Source: Psittacicella melopsittaci
Lineage (GTDB): Bacteria; Pseudomonadota; Gammaproteobacteria; Enterobacterales; Psittacicellaceae
DNA length: 64,000 nt
Assembly: GCF_003585925.1 (NCBI RefSeq)
Contig: NZ_NRJH01000018.1
Location: 1 to 64,000, forward strand
Reading direction: 5' to 3'
Made by a program: the position numbers and the translations under genes. This document shows, piece by piece, positions 51,800-60,637 of the stretch; positions within the stretch are counted from its first letter, which is position 1, and each line of letters begins with the position of its first letter. The notes below the pieces were generated by a model, which was given only the letters and a program-made list of their open reading frames with translations, was not told where the DNA came from and searched no databases.

Positions 51800-52540
51800 T
51801 TATCTATTGGAGATATTAAACTCTATGGCAAACTCGTATGTAGATTGAACAGGAACTCCGCCTCTAGTTGCAGGAACAAAAGTATAGTAGTCTCTTACTG
51901 TATTTAAGGCAGCACGGTCTAAACGGGGATAACCTGAAGAAACTTTAACTGTTACTCGCGAAGGTTTTCCGTTTGCTTCTACTACCACACTTAAAACTAC
52001 AGTTCCTTGTTCACCACGTTCGAGTGATTGGAATGGGTAATTAGGTTTAGGATTATTTAAATATCCCCCTAAGTGGTTTGCACTAGTTACGGCATCCTTT
52101 CCTGAACCTTCGGTACCACTCGCCTGTCTTCCTTGTTCGTTTGTTTTTGCAGGAGTTGCAGGTTTTTGCTCAGTTTTAGGTTGAGCTTGACGTTGAGGAG
52201 TAGGCTTAGGTTGCGGAGTTGGTTTAGGTTTAGGTTCGGGTTTAGGTGGCTCTGGCTTGGGTTCAGGCTCTACTGGATTTACATCAGGTTTTTCTTCACT
52301 TTCAACCGCTATAGGCTGTTCAACTGGTTTAGGTGCAGGGATATCTGCTACCTCAAAAAACTCAATTTGACTTGTTGGCGTAAATTGACCTGCTGTTTGA
52401 TCTAAGTAGGTGTCCGAAGAGAGAGTAACTAATTTAGTGTTCGAACCTAATAAAGCAAAAACAATTCCCACATGGGCAAGAATTACCACTATTAAAGCTA
52501 AAATTTTTAATCCAACTCGATTTGACTCAGGTTTTAGCAT
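51800..52540 (-). CDS. tonB: TonB energy transducer
   Basis: TonB spans the periplasm and powers outer-membrane receptors for iron complexes and cobalamin. The 246-residue protein has an N-terminal anchor (about 11-30), a Pro/Lys/Glu-rich spacer of about 50 residues (EPKPEPPKPEPKP type), and the C-terminal domain with NYPFQSLERGEQGTVVLSVVV and SSGYPRLDRAALNTVRDY. Order tonB-exbB-exbD is found in many proteobacteria. The ATG lacks a clear Shine-Dalgarno. A Fur-box-like sequence lies just upstream, fitting iron control. No receptor gene is adjacent. Confidence 0.95.
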   Translation of the reverse strand: MLKPESNRVGLKILALIVVILAHVGIVFALLGSNTKLVTLSSDTYLDQTAGQFTPTSQIEFFEVADIPAPKPVEQPIAVESEEKPDVNPVEPEPKPEPPKPEPKPKPTPQPKPTPQRQAQPKTEQKPATPAKTNEQGRQASGTEGSGKDAVTSANHLGGYLNNPKPNYPFQSLERGEQGTVVLSVVVEANGKPSRVTVKVSSGYPRLDRAALNTVRDYYTFVPATRGGVPVQSTYEFAIEFNISNR

Positions 52541-52555
52541 ATCGAATTTGATCTA

Positions 52556-52574
52556 AATGAGAATTATTAATATT
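52556..52574. promoter_or_regulatory. Candidate Fur box upstream of tonB
   Basis: AATGAGAAT-T-ATTAATATT: the left half matches the strong Fur-box half-site AATGAGAAT exactly, the right half agrees at 6 of 9 positions with its complement. It sits 16 bases before the tonB start codon. Confidence 0.5.
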
Positions 52575-52604
52575 AAAAACTTAGATAAGTATATCACAAA
52601 AAAA

Positions 52605-52636
52605 TAAAAAAACTCCCAGTAAATCTGAGAGCTTTT
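52605..52636 (-). terminator. Terminator of hinT
   Basis: CTCCCAG and CTGAGAG arms with a TAAAT loop; the irregular pair is U-G on the minus strand, where a long U-rich tract follows. Confidence 0.75.
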
Positions 52637-52649
52637 TGCGAAAAATAAA

Positions 52650-52991
52650 TTAAACCATCGAGCCTAATTTATTTCCCCCGAGTAAGTGCATGTGAATGTG
52701 AAATACTTCTTGTCCAGCGTCGCTATTGGTATTTACCGTTAAACGGTAACCTGATGTATCAATACCATATTCACGAGCTAGATGACGAGCTACGGTAAAT
52801 AAACGACCTAAAGCTGGTTCATCGGCTTCAGTTACATCATTTACGGTAGCAATTTCTTTTTTAGGCACAATTAAAAAGTGGTATTTTGCTTGGGGATTAA
52901 TATCACTAAAAGCAATTACTAAGTCATCCTCGTAAACAATATTAGCAGGGATTTGACGATTAATAATTTTTGTAAAAATTGATTCGCTCAT
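52650..52991 (-). CDS. hinT: HIT-family purine nucleoside phosphoramidase HinT
   Basis: HinT hydrolyses adenosine 5'-phosphoramidates and aminoacyl-adenylates. The 113-residue protein has the N-terminal [19 protein letters not shown] and [18 protein letters not shown] blocks and the histidine triad H98-I-H100-M-H102. Length and motifs are typical. The gene is monocistronic, with its own terminator. Confidence 0.95.
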   Translation of the reverse strand: MSESIFTKIINRQIPANIVYEDDLVIAFSDINPQAKYHFLIVPKKEIATVNDVTEADEPALGRLFTVARHLAREYGIDTSGYRLTVNTNSDAGQEVFHIHMHLLGGNKLGSMV

Positions 52992-53143
52992 AAATAAAAT
53001 ACCTTAAAAGTTTATTAAACTTATCCCTATTATATACCAAGTGTAATTGAGTTATAATTAATGTTTTTATTTTTTCTCAATTTCCGCTATAATTATACTA
53101 ACTGTAATTCCCTTTTTAACAGATTACTCAAGATTAATATAAT

Positions 53144-54166
53144 ATGAAAGAATCTCATTATGAAAATCACCAGGCTGCTGTAGAACATCAATCTCTAGAG
53201 CATTATGATTTTCGTACAGATGCTATTTGTAGCTTAGAAACTATCAACGATTTTATTCGTTGGACTTATAGCTACTTAAACCAGGCTGATGTATTCTTTG
53301 GTCATGGTTATGACAATGCATGGGACGAAGCACGTACTTTAGTTTTCCATGTTGTGTCTCTCCCATACACTACCGATCAAGATTATTTATTAAGCGCACG
53401 CTTAACTGAGTCAGAAAAAAATCGTATTCTTGACTTGCTTTTTGCTCGTGTACACGAGCGTATTCCTTTAGCTTACTTAATTAATACTTCACGTTTCTTA
53501 AATCGCGAATACTATGTTGATGAGCGTGTAATTATTCCACGTTCTCCAATTGGTGAGCTAATCGAAGACGGCTTCAAGGATATCATGCAATCTTCTCCTG
53601 CAACTATTCTTGACTTATGTACAGGTTCGGGAGTTCTAGCTTTAGCTTTAGCGCAACGCTTCCCAGATGCGCAAGTTGACGGTATTGATATTTCTCCAGA
53701 CGCTATAGATGTAGCTAACATTAACTTAGAGTTAGCTAACGATCACTTGCTTTCTGATCGTATGGCATTTATTGAGTCTGACTTATATACTTCTTTACCA
53801 GAAGGGATTAAATACGATTTAATTGTTTCTAATCCTCCATATGTAGACTCAGATGATTTAGCTAACATGCCTGAAGAGTTTAAACATGAACCTAGTATTT
53901 CTTTAGGTTCGGGTAGTGACGGTTTAGATATTACCGCACGCATTTTAAATGAATCAGCAAAACATCTAAATGACAATGGGGTATTAGTTGTTGAAGTAGG
54001 CAATAGTCGTTATGCCCTTGAAGAACATTTACCAAATGTGCCATTTAATTGGCTTAATTTAAAAAATGGTGGCCACGGTGTATTCTCTCTAACTCGTAAA
54101 GATTTAGATGAGTATGCCGAAGAATTTGCTGCCTTTGCTAAATTAAAACAAAACCAAGATAACTAA
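53144..54166 (+). CDS. prmB: Ribosomal protein uL3 glutamine methyltransferase
   Basis: PrmB methylates the glutamine of ribosomal protein L3 on its side-chain amide. The 340-residue protein has an N-terminal helical domain, the SAM motif LDLCTGSGVLALALA (156-170), D182 region IDISPDAI, and the substrate motif N230-P-P-Y233. The NPPYVDSDDLANMPEEFKHEP block separates PrmB from PrmC. A TATAAT box at 53088-53093 may be its promoter. A first, short hairpin (TGATC-6-GATCA then TTTTTA) ends 22 bases after the stop. Confidence 0.94.
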   Translation: MKESHYENHQAAVEHQSLEHYDFRTDAICSLETINDFIRWTYSYLNQADVFFGHGYDNAWDEARTLVFHVVSLPYTTDQDYLLSARLTESEKNRILDLLFARVHERIPLAYLINTSRFLNREYYVDERVIIPRSPIGELIEDGFKDIMQSSPATILDLCTGSGVLALALAQRFPDAQVDGIDISPDAIDVANINLELANDHLLSDRMAFIESDLYTSLPEGIKYDLIVSNPPYVDSDDLANMPEEFKHEPSISLGSGSDGLDITARILNESAKHLNDNGVLVVEVGNSRYALEEHLPNVPFNWLNLKNGGHGVFSLTRKDLDEYAEEFAAFAKLKQNQDN

Positions 54167-54232
54167 AGATTTGATCCCGTAAGATCATTTTTATCTTTAA
54201 AAATTTCCTAATAACTATATATTATTTAAAGG

Positions 54233-54264
54233 ACACAGTTGAGTTTTTTCAACTGTGTTTTTTT
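54233..54264 (+). terminator. Strong hairpin terminator in the queA leader
   Basis: ACACAGTTGA (54233-54242) and TCAACTGTGT (54249-54258) with a 6-base loop, followed by T-run to 54264. It ends 10 bases before the queA ATG. prmB already has a hairpin nearer its stop, and a -10-like TATATT lies at about 54217-54222, so this may act as an attenuator of queA-tgt as well as a backup terminator. Confidence 0.75.
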
Positions 54265-54274
54265 GGACAGAATT

Positions 54275-55906
54275 ATGCATTATGAAGTAAAAGATTACGA
54301 CTTTAATTTACCTGATGAGTTAATTGCTCGTTTTCCTACGCCAAATCGTGAAGACTCGCGTTTACTTTATTTTAAAGGTGATTTATTAAAATCAGTTGAA
54401 GATCGTAAGTTTACCGATATAGTCGAACTAATTCCTGCAAACTCAGTACTAGTACGTAATAATACGCGAGTTATTCCTGCTCGCTGTTATGGACGCAAGC
54501 CTTCGGGAGCAAAAATAGAAATTCTGGTAGAACGTATTACAGGAAGCCATGAATTTTTAGCTCATGTACGAGCAAACCGTAGCCCTAAACCTGGACAAAT
54601 TCTTGTTATCGGCGAAGATAAAGCGGGGCAAGCACAAATTAGCCCTCAAGCTTTAGCTCAAGTAGAGCAATTAGCAGTAAAACTTAATCAAGCTCAAGAG
54701 TTAGGCAATGAATTGGCTATCAGTCAATTTAAAAGCCAAATTCAACAACTTTTAGCTCAAACTAATACCCATGTGGTAATGTGCACTGGGCGTTCGCATA
54801 GTTTATTTTGCCTCCAAGCTCTAAATCAAGAAACTATTCTTAACTCTTTACAAGAAATTGGGCATATGCCTCTGCCTCCTTATATGGAGCGTCAAGATCA
54901 AGAGTCAGATAATGAACGTTATCAAACGGTATATGCAAAAATTCCAGGTGCGGTAGCTGCTCCAACTGCAGGCTTACACTTTACTGACGCTCTGATTGAG
55001 CAATTAAAAGCCAAAGGCGTAGAAATTCTAGAAGTAACTCTGCATGTAGGAGCAGGAACTTTTATGCCAATAAAAGTTGACTCTTTACAAGAACACCAAA
55101 TGCATGCCGAGTGGATTGAAATTTCTCCTGAAGTAGCAGAAAAACTTAACCTTGCCAAAATTCAAGGGAGAAAAATTGTTGCCGTAGGTACTACTTCAGT
55201 ACGTTCGCTAGAAACCATGGTGCAATACAGCATTAATAAATACCTCGACCAACTTGGTGACCCTAGCCTTCTTGCCAAACGTGAGGCATTAATTTATCGT
55301 GATCTACTCGATAAAGTTCCGCAAGCAAAACTTAATGCTCTGATTTTAGCCGCTAATCAGCTTAAACTAAATCTGAGTCATCAAGAGCAACTTGTTTTAG
55401 CTAATCTAAGCGATTTTCTTTGCACCAAACAACTCTTTGCCAGCTTAAAACTGGGCGAGGCAAACAAGCAACACTTTTTAGCTCAAAGCTGGAAATTACT
55501 GCTTAAACTTGCCGAGCAAGCAGATAAGTTTGCTAATGCAGAACAACAAACTCTAGAGTTTATCCAAACTCTAGCTAGCGATCAAGAACAAAAGGATTAT
55601 AGCTTTACTAACCATTACTTAAACACTAAGTTAGAAATGGGAAGCCAAATTCCGCTTGTGCCTTATACAGGTAACACTGAAATTTTTATTCACCCTGGGC
55701 ATAGAGTTCACTTAGTTGATTATATAGTGACAAATTTCCACTTACCTAAATCAACCTTAATTATGCTGGTTGCTGGCTTTATAGGTTTTGATTATTGTCT
55801 TAAAGCCTACCACCATGCAATTGCCCAAAAATATCGTTTTTATAGTTATGGGGACTCTTGTTTTATGCCAAATTTACGCCTCAATGATGATGTAGAGTTT
55901 TTATAA
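54275..55906 (+). CDS. queA: S-adenosylmethionine:tRNA ribosyltransferase-isomerase with two insertions
   Basis: QueA converts preQ1 in tRNA to epoxyqueuosine. The start YEVKDYDFNLPDELIARFP, RNNTRVIPAR, IGHMPLPPYMER, PGAVAAPTAGLHFT, VTLHVGAGTFMPIK, VGTTSVRSLE and VTNFHLPKSTLIMLV blocks are all intact. E. coli QueA has 356 residues; this protein has 543. Two helical, Gln/Leu/Ala-rich inserts account for this: about 45 residues before IGHMPLPPY (about residues 125-175) and about 130 residues between RSLE and EIFIHPG (about 316-462). A TTG at 54239 would start inside the terminator hairpin and is rejected in favour of the ATG at 54275 (GGACA upstream). tgt follows. Confidence 0.94.
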   Translation: MHYEVKDYDFNLPDELIARFPTPNREDSRLLYFKGDLLKSVEDRKFTDIVELIPANSVLVRNNTRVIPARCYGRKPSGAKIEILVERITGSHEFLAHVRANRSPKPGQILVIGEDKAGQAQISPQALAQVEQLAVKLNQAQELGNELAISQFKSQIQQLLAQTNTHVVMCTGRSHSLFCLQALNQETILNSLQEIGHMPLPPYMERQDQESDNERYQTVYAKIPGAVAAPTAGLHFTDALIEQLKAKGVEILEVTLHVGAGTFMPIKVDSLQEHQMHAEWIEISPEVAEKLNLAKIQGRKIVAVGTTSVRSLETMVQYSINKYLDQLGDPSLLAKREALIYRDLLDKVPQAKLNALILAANQLKLNLSHQEQLVLANLSDFLCTKQLFASLKLGEANKQHFLAQSWKLLLKLAEQADKFANAEQQTLEFIQTLASDQEQKDYSFTNHYLNTKLEMGSQIPLVPYTGNTEIFIHPGHRVHLVDYIVTNFHLPKSTLIMLVAGFIGFDYCLKAYHHAIAQKYRFYSYGDSCFMPNLRLNDDVEFL

Positions 55907-56033
55907 AATTTCTACTAAATTAAGGCTAAAAAATGGTATAATTTAAGTTTGTGAAAACATCACTGTAAATAATTTCTCTTAAGATAAAATTCGAGACTTT
56001 AAATAAGCTCGAAGCTAATATTTTCTACATTAA

Positions 56034-57227
<1,194 letters not shown>

Positions 57228-57260
57228 TTTTTTTTTACTACTATAACTATTGGAGTTTTC

Positions 57261-57644
57261 ATGAACTTATTTTTAGATGCTCAACAGCAACAAAGCCCTG
57301 TATTCTTAATTGTTTTAATCGTTATTATGTTTGCTTTCATTTACTTTTTCCAATGGAGACCAAACAAAAAACGTCAAGCAGAATACAAAAAACTTTTAGA
57401 ATCTTTAGAAGTTGGTAGCGAAGTATTATTAAACGGTGGTTTATTAGGTACTATTACTAAATTACGTGTAGAAGACGACTTAGTACAAGTTGAAATTGCT
57501 AAAGGTGTAATCATTACAACTAAACGTGGTTTTGTGGTACAAGTATTACCTAACGGTACAATTGAATCTATCGTTAACGATAATAAAGCTTCTAAAAAAG
57601 CTTCTAAAGGCGAAAGCGAAGCTGTAGAAGGTGAGAAAAAATAA
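57261..57644 (+). CDS. yajC: Sec translocon accessory protein YajC
   Basis: YajC is a single-pass inner-membrane protein that joins SecD and SecF. The 127-residue protein has its membrane segment at about 15-35, then the conserved FFQWRPNKKRQAEYKKLLESL and GSEVLLNGGLLGTITKL blocks. GGAG precedes the ATG. It is part of the standard queA-tgt-yajC-secD-secF gene order. Confidence 0.96.
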   Translation: MNLFLDAQQQQSPVFLIVLIVIMFAFIYFFQWRPNKKRQAEYKKLLESLEVGSEVLLNGGLLGTITKLRVEDDLVQVEIAKGVIITTKRGFVVQVLPNGTIESIVNDNKASKKASKGESEAVEGEKK

Positions 57645-57656
57645 TCATTCAGTTGT

Positions 57657-57680
57657 AGGGGTAATTTTATAATTACCCCT
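57657..57680 (+). other. Hairpin between yajC and secD
   Basis: AGGGGTAATT (57657-57666) and AATTACCCCT (57671-57680) form a perfect 10-base stem with a TTAT loop. There is no U-tract, so it is more likely an mRNA stability or ratio-setting element than a terminator. Confidence 0.55.
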
Positions 57681-57706
57681 TGCATTTAGATAAAAGGTAA
57701 GAAAAA

Positions 57707-59563
57707 GTGCAAAACCATTATCCCTTATGGAAAAACCTTTTAATCGTTTTTACAATCATTGTCGGTTGTATCTATGCTTTACCTAACCTTTTCCCTGAAA
57801 AACCTTCCTTACAAATTGCCGGAAGTAGAGGACGTGAAATTGAGTTAGCAGCTTACAACCAGATTCAACAAAGAGTAGAGCAAGCAGGAATTACTATTTC
57901 TAAGTCTACTTTTAAAGACGGTAAGGTTAACCTGGTATTTGAAAGTGATGATGATCAACAAAAAGCAGCACAAGTATTAGACAGTTCATTAGGTGATAAC
58001 TATACAACTGCTCTTAGCTATACTCCAGCTACACCAGCTTGGTTAACAACTATTGGTGCACAACCAATGAAACTAGGTCTAGACCTTCGTGGTGGTGTAC
58101 GCTTTTTAATGGAAGTTGACATTAACACTCTTTTAGACCGTAACTACGATAGCTTAGCTAAATTTATTCGTGATCAAGCGCGTCAACAAGGCATTTCTTT
58201 AAACTCAGTTACTTACAACAGTGATAGAAAGCAAATTGAAATTGCTGCAAGTAGTACTGACGCTGTTCGTGCTTTAAATAGCTATCTGCACGGTTCTTCT
58301 GGTATGGGTACCGAAGTACAAACTCAAACCCAAGGGTTAAATGTATTCGTTACTTATACAAGCCAAAAATATGATCAAACCGTTAACTATGCGGTTGAAC
58401 AATCTCTCTTAATTCTTCGTAACCGTGTTACAGAAATCGGGGTAGCTGAGCCAGTTATCCAACGTCAAGGTGACACTAATATTATCGTTGAATTACCAGG
58501 GATTCACGATGTTGCTCGTGCTAAGGAAATTATCGGGGCAACAGCAACTTTAAGTTTTAACCTCGTTAACACTAATGTAACGCAACAACAAATTGCAGCT
58601 AACCTCATCCCAGTGGATACTATGGTTGTTTCTAATGCAGCAGGACAAAAATATGCGTTATATCGTAACGATATTATCTCAGGGCAAAATATTACAGACG
58701 CTTCAGCAGGTCGTGCCGAAAATGGTGGTCCGCAAGTAAGTATTCGTCTTGACTCAGAAGGGGCAAGATTAATCTCTGAAGCAACTAAAACTGCCATTGG
58801 TCGTCCTATGGCAACCGTTTACTCTGAGTATAAAGATACTGGGCGTCGTGATGCCGAAGGTAAACCTATTCTCCGTAAAGTGGATGAAGTAGCAAACGTA
58901 GCAACAATTCAAGCACGTCTTGGAGCTAGCTTTGTGATTACAGGTCTATCTTCAATGGCTGAAGCTAACAACCTTGCCCTAGTTCTTCGTTCTGGTGCTC
59001 TTGTAGCTCCAATTCAAATTATTTCTGAAAAAGTAATAGGTCCTTCATTAGGGGCAGCAAACATTGAACAAGGTCTTTTTGCAAGTATTAGTGCTCTTAT
59101 TTGTACTATTCTTATCATGACTCTTGTTTACCGCTTCTTTGGATTTATTGCTGGATTTGTACTAATTTTCAACGTTGTTTTACTAATAGCAGCCTTATCA
59201 ATACTCCCAGGTACAACTCTAACCATGCCTGGTATAGCAGGTATAGTACTAACCATTGGTATGTCCATCGACGCCAACGTACTTATCTACTCGCGGATTA
59301 TTGATGAGCTCCGGATTGGACGCTCACCACAAGCAGCTATGGCCGAAGGTTACCGAGGCGCTTGGACATCAATTTTTGATGCTAACATTACCTCGATCCT
59401 TACAGCGTTAATCCTCTTTGTCTTTGGTACAGGTCCAATTAAAGGATTTGCTATTACTTTAGCTCTAGGGGTATTAATCTCAATGTTTACAGCTATAGTT
59501 GCAAGTAGAATGATCTTCAACATGGTTTATGGTTCGCGCAAAGCAACCAAACTTCATATTTAG
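57707..59563 (+). CDS. secD: Protein translocase subunit SecD
   Basis: SecD with SecF uses the proton gradient to pull proteins out of the SecYEG channel on the periplasmic side. The 618-residue protein has an N-terminal membrane segment, the D1 block MKLGLDLRGGVRFLMEVD, the periplasmic P1 region, D-type blocks LRNRVTEIGVAEPVIQRQG and VVELPGI-like segment, and five C-terminal membrane segments with GMSIDANVLIYSRI. The start is GTG with AAGG upstream. It is followed after 16 bases by secF. Confidence 0.96.
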   Translation: MQNHYPLWKNLLIVFTIIVGCIYALPNLFPEKPSLQIAGSRGREIELAAYNQIQQRVEQAGITISKSTFKDGKVNLVFESDDDQQKAAQVLDSSLGDNYTTALSYTPATPAWLTTIGAQPMKLGLDLRGGVRFLMEVDINTLLDRNYDSLAKFIRDQARQQGISLNSVTYNSDRKQIEIAASSTDAVRALNSYLHGSSGMGTEVQTQTQGLNVFVTYTSQKYDQTVNYAVEQSLLILRNRVTEIGVAEPVIQRQGDTNIIVELPGIHDVARAKEIIGATATLSFNLVNTNVTQQQIAANLIPVDTMVVSNAAGQKYALYRNDIISGQNITDASAGRAENGGPQVSIRLDSEGARLISEATKTAIGRPMATVYSEYKDTGRRDAEGKPILRKVDEVANVATIQARLGASFVITGLSSMAEANNLALVLRSGALVAPIQIISEKVIGPSLGAANIEQGLFASISALICTILIMTLVYRFFGFIAGFVLIFNVVLLIAALSILPGTTLTMPGIAGIVLTIGMSIDANVLIYSRIIDELRIGRSPQAAMAEGYRGAWTSIFDANITSILTALILFVFGTGPIKGFAITLALGVLISMFTAIVASRMIFNMVYGSRKATKLHI

Positions 59564-59579
59564 GAGAGGGTGAACCATA

Positions 59580-60593
59580 ATGAGCAAACATGTAGAAAAT
59601 TATACACGTGGAGTAGATACTCCGTATCCGAACAGATTTAGTAAAAAAGCTTATGTTACAGAAAACGGCGTAGTTTTAGCTCGTCCTATTATCCACTTTT
59701 TAAAAGAACGTAAATACTGCTATATTTTCTCAGCAGTTCTAATGATCGCTTGTATTATTTCGTTCTTTGTTCGTGGTCTAAACCTAGGTCTAGACTATAC
59801 AGGTGGTACTGTAGCAGAAGTTTCTTATTCTAGAGCTGTAACTGGTCCAGATATTAATGCTATTTTAAGTGAAACCTATCCAGGTATTGAAGTAACATCT
59901 ACTGGGGCAAGAGAAACAACTATCCGTATTCCTGCAAAACTTGTAACTAGTACAACTACACAAGAGTTAGAAAAACTATTACAAGAAAAAGTAGACCCAG
60001 AAGCTCGCATTACTTCAGCTGAGTTCGTTGGTCCTAAAGCAGGTTCTGACTTAATCTACGCTTCGGTAATGTCCATGTTATGTACAATCATCATGATGCT
60101 CTTGTACATTTCCTTCCGTTTCCAATGGCGTTTATCTCTAGGAGCGGTAGCTTCACTTGTCCACGACGTTATTGCCGTAATAGGTATTTTCTCAATGTTC
60201 CAAATTGACATTGACTTAAACTTTGTGGCAGCTATTCTTTCGGTAGTAGGTTATTCAATTAACGATACCATCGTTGTATATGACCGTATGAGGGAAAATA
60301 TCCGTAAAATGCACCGTATTTCGGTACAAGAGTGTATTGATATTTCCTTAACCGAAACCTTAAACCGTACAATTATGACCTCAGTAACTACTTTAGTTTC
60401 TGTAGTTATTCTTTTATTCTTTGGTGGTAGCTCACTATACATCTTCTCACTCTGTTTAACTATCGGTATTATTATCGGTACCTACTCATCAGTATTCGTA
60501 GCGGTTGCTATTTCTTATGATGTAGGTCTAACTAAAGAAGATATGTTAGTACGTCAAGTGAATAAAGACGGTCTTGAAGAATACGAAAGATAA
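59580..60593 (+). CDS. secF: Protein translocase subunit SecF
   Basis: SecF is the partner of SecD. The 337-residue protein has a basic cytosolic N-terminus of about 40 residues, the block NLGLDYTGGTVAEV, six membrane segments, and GYSINDTIVVYDRMREN. A strong GGAGAGGG site precedes the ATG. It closes the yajC-secD-secF unit at a bidirectional terminator. Confidence 0.96.
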   Translation: MSKHVENYTRGVDTPYPNRFSKKAYVTENGVVLARPIIHFLKERKYCYIFSAVLMIACIISFFVRGLNLGLDYTGGTVAEVSYSRAVTGPDINAILSETYPGIEVTSTGARETTIRIPAKLVTSTTTQELEKLLQEKVDPEARITSAEFVGPKAGSDLIYASVMSMLCTIIMMLLYISFRFQWRLSLGAVASLVHDVIAVIGIFSMFQIDIDLNFVAAILSVVGYSINDTIVVYDRMRENIRKMHRISVQECIDISLTETLNRTIMTSVTTLVSVVILLFFGGSSLYIFSLCLTIGIIIGTYSSVFVAVAISYDVGLTKEDMLVRQVNKDGLEEYER

Positions 60594-60637
60594 AAAAAAA
60601 GGAGTTCAGATTCAAATCTGAACTCTCTTTTTTTGTT
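60592..60637. terminator. Bidirectional terminator between secF and tex
   Basis: GAGTTCAGA (60602-60610) pairs with TCTGAACTC (60617-60625) around a short loop, flanked by nine A and seven T. Confidence 0.9.

Noticed and set aside
54170-54275. PreQ1 riboswitch before queA-tgt
   Set aside because: The leader contains only a simple terminator hairpin; the conserved aptamer loop and A-rich tail of preQ1 riboswitches are not there.
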